DNA of 64,000 nt. Origin: Larix kaempferi. Taxonomy: Eukaryota > Streptophyta > Pinopsida > Pinales > Pinaceae. Position numbers and translations under genes: made by a program. Below, piece by piece: positions 60,835 to 64,000 of this stretch (positions within the stretch are counted from its first letter, which is position 1; each line of letters begins with the position of its first letter). The notes beneath the pieces are model-generated. The model was not told the DNA's origin, searched no databases, and saw only the letters and a program-made list of their open reading frames with translations. The DNA lies in contig BSBM01000150.1 of assembly GCA_027924585.1 (NCBI GenBank), positions 12,267,001 through 12,331,000 of the forward strand, in the 5' to 3' direction.

Positions 60835-62831
60835 TATAATGCCCGCTTCGGTACATTGACTGGCGGTAGACTTGAGGACACTTGCCAAGTGACCCGACTA
60901 AATAAAACTCTAGTGATTTTTCCTTTGAATATTGAAAATGCTTGAATGGCTAAAGAACGCATGATGATTTGCATGACGACAATTGATAAATGAAAACGAC
61001 GCAATGAACAACACTTATAGAAATTGATACCTTACTTAATAATGAATGTTCTGCTTAATGATTAGCGAATTTATGAAATGAATGATGACTGAATGTTATA
61101 TAGAATGATGAATGTTAGATATGCTCGATTGACTGAGATAGAATGATGAATGATAGATATGCTCGACTGATTGAGATAGAATAATGAGTGATAGATATGT
61201 TGAATTGAGAACTATAAAATAGAAATTATTAAATGAAATCAATGCTCGACCTACTGAGATATTATGATGACTGATGAAAAGATTTGATAGTGAAAATGAA
61301 GAATGATAGAGATACTCGACTGACTCAGATATTATGACGATGAATGATGAAATGATTTGATAGTGCAACACTATTTAATGTGTGCTTGAGTGTGTCTGTG
61401 CAATGGCAGGTAAGACGATTTACCGGACCCACAATGGAATTATAGGGGTTGTAAGAATGGAGAGAACAAATAGGGGTACGACAACAGACTGTCGACCTTG
61501 AAATAACAATCCATGCATGGGTAGGAAGCCGTTTCAGCTCACCCGGGGAAGCGTGTGCCGTACGGGAGAGGCCATAACGACTTGGTCACGTACGATGAGT
61601 TGAGCGACGTGCGATAAGGAGGACCTTATCCCTCAACAGCCCTTAGTCTCTAAGAAAGCATAGTTGGAAGGTCGCGATAAAGATTCTCGACTGCTACGTA
61701 GTACTCCCCATAAGAAGAATGAAATGGAACTGTCAAAAGGACCCGCCAAAGAGGTACCTAGACAAGAATAGGAAGAACTTACCTAATGAAAATATACAAA
61801 TTGAGGAATGCATTAATTTATCTTGAAACAAAACTTTAATTTTAATAAAAGAAATATCTTAATTCTTTTATTTTAATTTTATTTAATTTTGAAAAAGGAG
61901 AAAATTTAAATTAGAATGGAATTTTATTAAAAGAAATATTCTTAGAATATCTGAATTTTCTTTATTCAGAAAAAGAAGTTCTAATTTTATTTATTTTAGA
62001 GAAGAAAACTTAAAATAAAGTAGAGTTATATTTTTATATATTATTCCCTTTAAAACATATTTAAAAGGAGCAAACTTTAAAAAAAAATGTATAGTGGAGT
62101 CTTATTAAATGAGGAACGCTTCTATTTACTAAGTGTTTTATTTAAAAATGGTTTTTGAATAAAACTAGTTGGCACTCAAAATAGAAACACCCACCTTGCA
62201 CTAATTTAGGAATTAAGTGCACATTCAAAATAGAAACACCCACCTTGCACTAATTTAGGAATTAAGTGCACACTCCAATAGAAAGAGACACTTGTATTTT
62301 GCAGGCAAATATTAATAAAATATTGAAATTAAATGAATGATGTGCATGTGGAGACACATGGCACACATGTTTCTGTTATGAAAAGAGGGAGGAGAAGGAG
62401 AAAAGGACATATCTTGCTCCCTAGTGCTCGATGGGCACCGAAATCGAGAATTGATTTTATGGTTCTTGTGAGTTGGGCTTAGCTTGATCGGGGATTGGAA
62501 TATCCCAGCGGGAAGCTTGCTAGTGTGTTCTTACAACCCCATTATCTCGGGGGTTCGGGGTGAAGGAGAATAACCCCGATACAGTAGGGTGGTCAACCGA
62601 GGGGTCTCTTGGTAAATCGGCAAGGCTGGAAGCGACTCAGGTAAGATCGACGACCGTACATACAAGGGCTTCATCAACGGAGTGCTCAACTACTGTCAAA
62701 AGGTATAATGTTCCATTTTTATGTACAATTGAGTTTATGAAATTTTATTTATGGTTTTATATTTAATTTTCATATGATGTTAATTCTATTTTAGAAGTCT
62801 TTTTGGGGTACCCAAAATGGGGGTCCCTACA
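60835..62831 (+). mobile_element. R3: LTR related to R2
   Basis: It starts TATAATGCCCGCTTCGG (the TG end mutated to TA) and ends GGGGGTCCCTACA, about 2.0 kb. It shares with R2 the blocks CTTGAGTGTGTG, ATGGCAGGTAAGACGAT, CTCACCCGGGGAAGCG and CTCCCCATAAGAAG. A tRNA-iMet primer site follows, so it is a 5' LTR of a plus-strand element, but the element stops 13 bp later at an inverted LTR fragment. Confidence 0.85.
62171..62270. repeat. 50-bp tandem duplication in the R3 LTR
   Basis: Two adjacent copies of a unit with AAAATAGAAACACCCACC and TTGCACTAATTTAGGAATTA, each ending AAGTGCAC. They are nearly identical. Confidence 0.88.
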
Positions 62832-62833
62832 TT

Positions 62834-62844
62834 TGGTATCAGAG
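62834..62844 (+). promoter_or_regulatory. R3 primer binding site (tRNA-iMet), truncated
   Basis: TGGTATCAGAG follows the LTR end by 2 bp. The expected continuation is replaced by sequence belonging to the inverted fragment. Confidence 0.85.
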
Positions 62845-63059
62845 CATTCATTATTAAGTAAGGTATCAATTTCTATAAGTGTTGTTCATTGTGTCATTTT
62901 CATTTATCAATTATCATCATGCAAATCATTATGTGTTCTACAGTCGTTCAAGCATTTTCAATATTCAAAGGAAAAATCACTAGATTTTTTATTCAGTCGA
63001 GTCACTTGGCAAGTGTCCTCAAGTCCACCGTCAGTCAATGTACCGAGACGGGCATTACA
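62845..63059 (-). mobile_element. Truncated, inverted LTR start of a second R3-family element
   Basis: On the minus strand from 63059 it reads TGTAATGCCCGTCTCGGTAC, then GGACTTGAGGACACTTGCCA and CTTATAGAAATTGATACCTT. It matches the first ~215 bp of the R3 LTR (60835-61050) with moderate divergence. It has kept the TG end that the R3 LTR lost. Confidence 0.85.
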
Positions 63060-64000
63060 TACACCCCCTCTTATTAGAACTTTGTTCCAAAGTTAACTTT
63101 TGACCATGTAATACAATTTACCAACCACCGCCTTCGAAAGGGAACTATTAGTCTTTATAAAAATTTAAAATGTTGAAAAGTGTGCATAGGAATACTAAAT
63201 GCATTTCTTACAATTAACAAAATATGCATATAATATAATTGCTCTAAAACGGGAGTTCGATGATCCTTAAGTAGGAGGAAACAAGATCATCTAAAGATCA
63301 TCTATATTTTAGTAGGAAGAACCACACAACTTTATTTTACCTAATTATGTGCCCTAAATTATTTGTGAGGTAAAAGAATTAAAAGAAATTATAAATCTTT
63401 TATTGGAACAATGAAAAGAAATTGTATATCTTTTATTGGAACGATGGCATTAAACTTTTGTTTATATATAAGCCGTTTCAATAAACACATAGAGAAAAGA
63501 ATTAAAGGAAACTATATCCCTTAATACTTCATTTCAATTTTATATATAAATTATGGAAGGAATTAAAACGAAAAATATGTCCCTTCTAATTGATTACGGG
63601 AATCTATTACTTTGTATATATACACAAAATCCTATTCATACATGCATACGGTGGAAATAAGATAGATTAAATACGAATCATTTTAATACTTACCTGGGAT
63701 TTAATATTCATGTTAAATATTTTGAAGTTACATAACAATGAATGGGGTGATTAAGAAGAGCTGTTCTCTTTTAAATCCAAACATAACAATCCATACTAAT
63801 TGAAGCTATATACCTATGTAGATATGTAGAATACCGGAAAAGAAAGGAGTTTAGCTATATAAAAATATATATAGAATAAAGGATTTTATATTGAAGGGAA
63901 TTGATGTTAAAGAGAAGCCTTAGTTACGTTTGAAATGTTGGAGAAAGAAATTTTATAAAGATGAAAGAGAAAGAATGCTTATATTTTGAAGGTTGAAAGA
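63060..64000 (-). mobile_element. Interior 3' end of the inverted R3-family element
   Basis: On the minus strand a polypurine tract AATAAGAGGGGGTGTA directly precedes the LTR start, so this is the end of the interior of a minus-strand element that continues beyond the window. The 900 bp visible are AT-rich with no recognisable coding sequence. Confidence 0.65.

Overview
The window looks like nuclear DNA of a land plant with a large, repeat-rich genome. A gymnosperm such as a conifer fits well, but no marker in the window fixes the lineage. The evidence is plant-type split genes with GT-AG introns, a plant L-gulonolactone-oxidase-like gene, a plant UDP-glycosyltransferase remnant, and long LTR retrotransposons primed by initiator tRNA-Met. 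The sequence is AT-rich, and most of its length is transposon or degenerate low-complexity DNA. I see no bacterial genes, CRISPR array, rRNA or tRNA gene.

Left part (1-9.4 kb): an AT-rich stretch with small tandem duplications comes first. Next is the only near-intact host gene, on the minus strand at 3915-5772. It encodes a secreted aldonolactone oxidase related to L-gulonolactone oxidase. It has good splice sites and a TATA box but one frameshift in the coding sequence. A plus-strand UDP-glycosyltransferase pseudogene fragment follows at about 6.8-7.15 kb.

9.4-24.4 kb: an array of CTCGATCGAGG-type palindromes and a TATA box lie in front of a degenerate multi-exon gene (9894-15129). Its protein resembles uncharacterised DDE-type transposases and carries several stops and at least two frameshifts. 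Then come tandem repeats, a partial minus-strand LTR (about 18.06-19.57 kb), and an unrecognised minus-strand gene whose last four exons (21963-23666) have clean phase-0 introns but two in-frame stops.

24.65-43.68 kb is a nested retrotransposon. An older plus-strand element, here called R2 (LTRs of about 1.52 kb), has a younger minus-strand element, R1, inserted in its 5' LTR. R1 has LTRs of 1.70 kb and a 5-bp target duplication CAATG. Both have a tRNA-iMet primer binding site and a polypurine tract, but neither encodes an intact gag or pol, so both look like large non-autonomous derivatives (LARD type). A pol 3'-end remnant in R1 points to Ty3/Gypsy ancestry.

43.7-64 kb: AT-rich DNA with a cluster of hairpins, a second CTCGATCGAGG array (45.84-46.09 kb), a possible Copia-type LTR edge, and a 5-kb domain built from degenerate AATTGCAATTTCAACAATT words whose orientation flips around a MITE-like element. 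At the right end an R2-related LTR (60835-62831) is fused at its primer binding site to an inverted LTR fragment of a second element. No host gene is recognisable from 24 kb to the right end.
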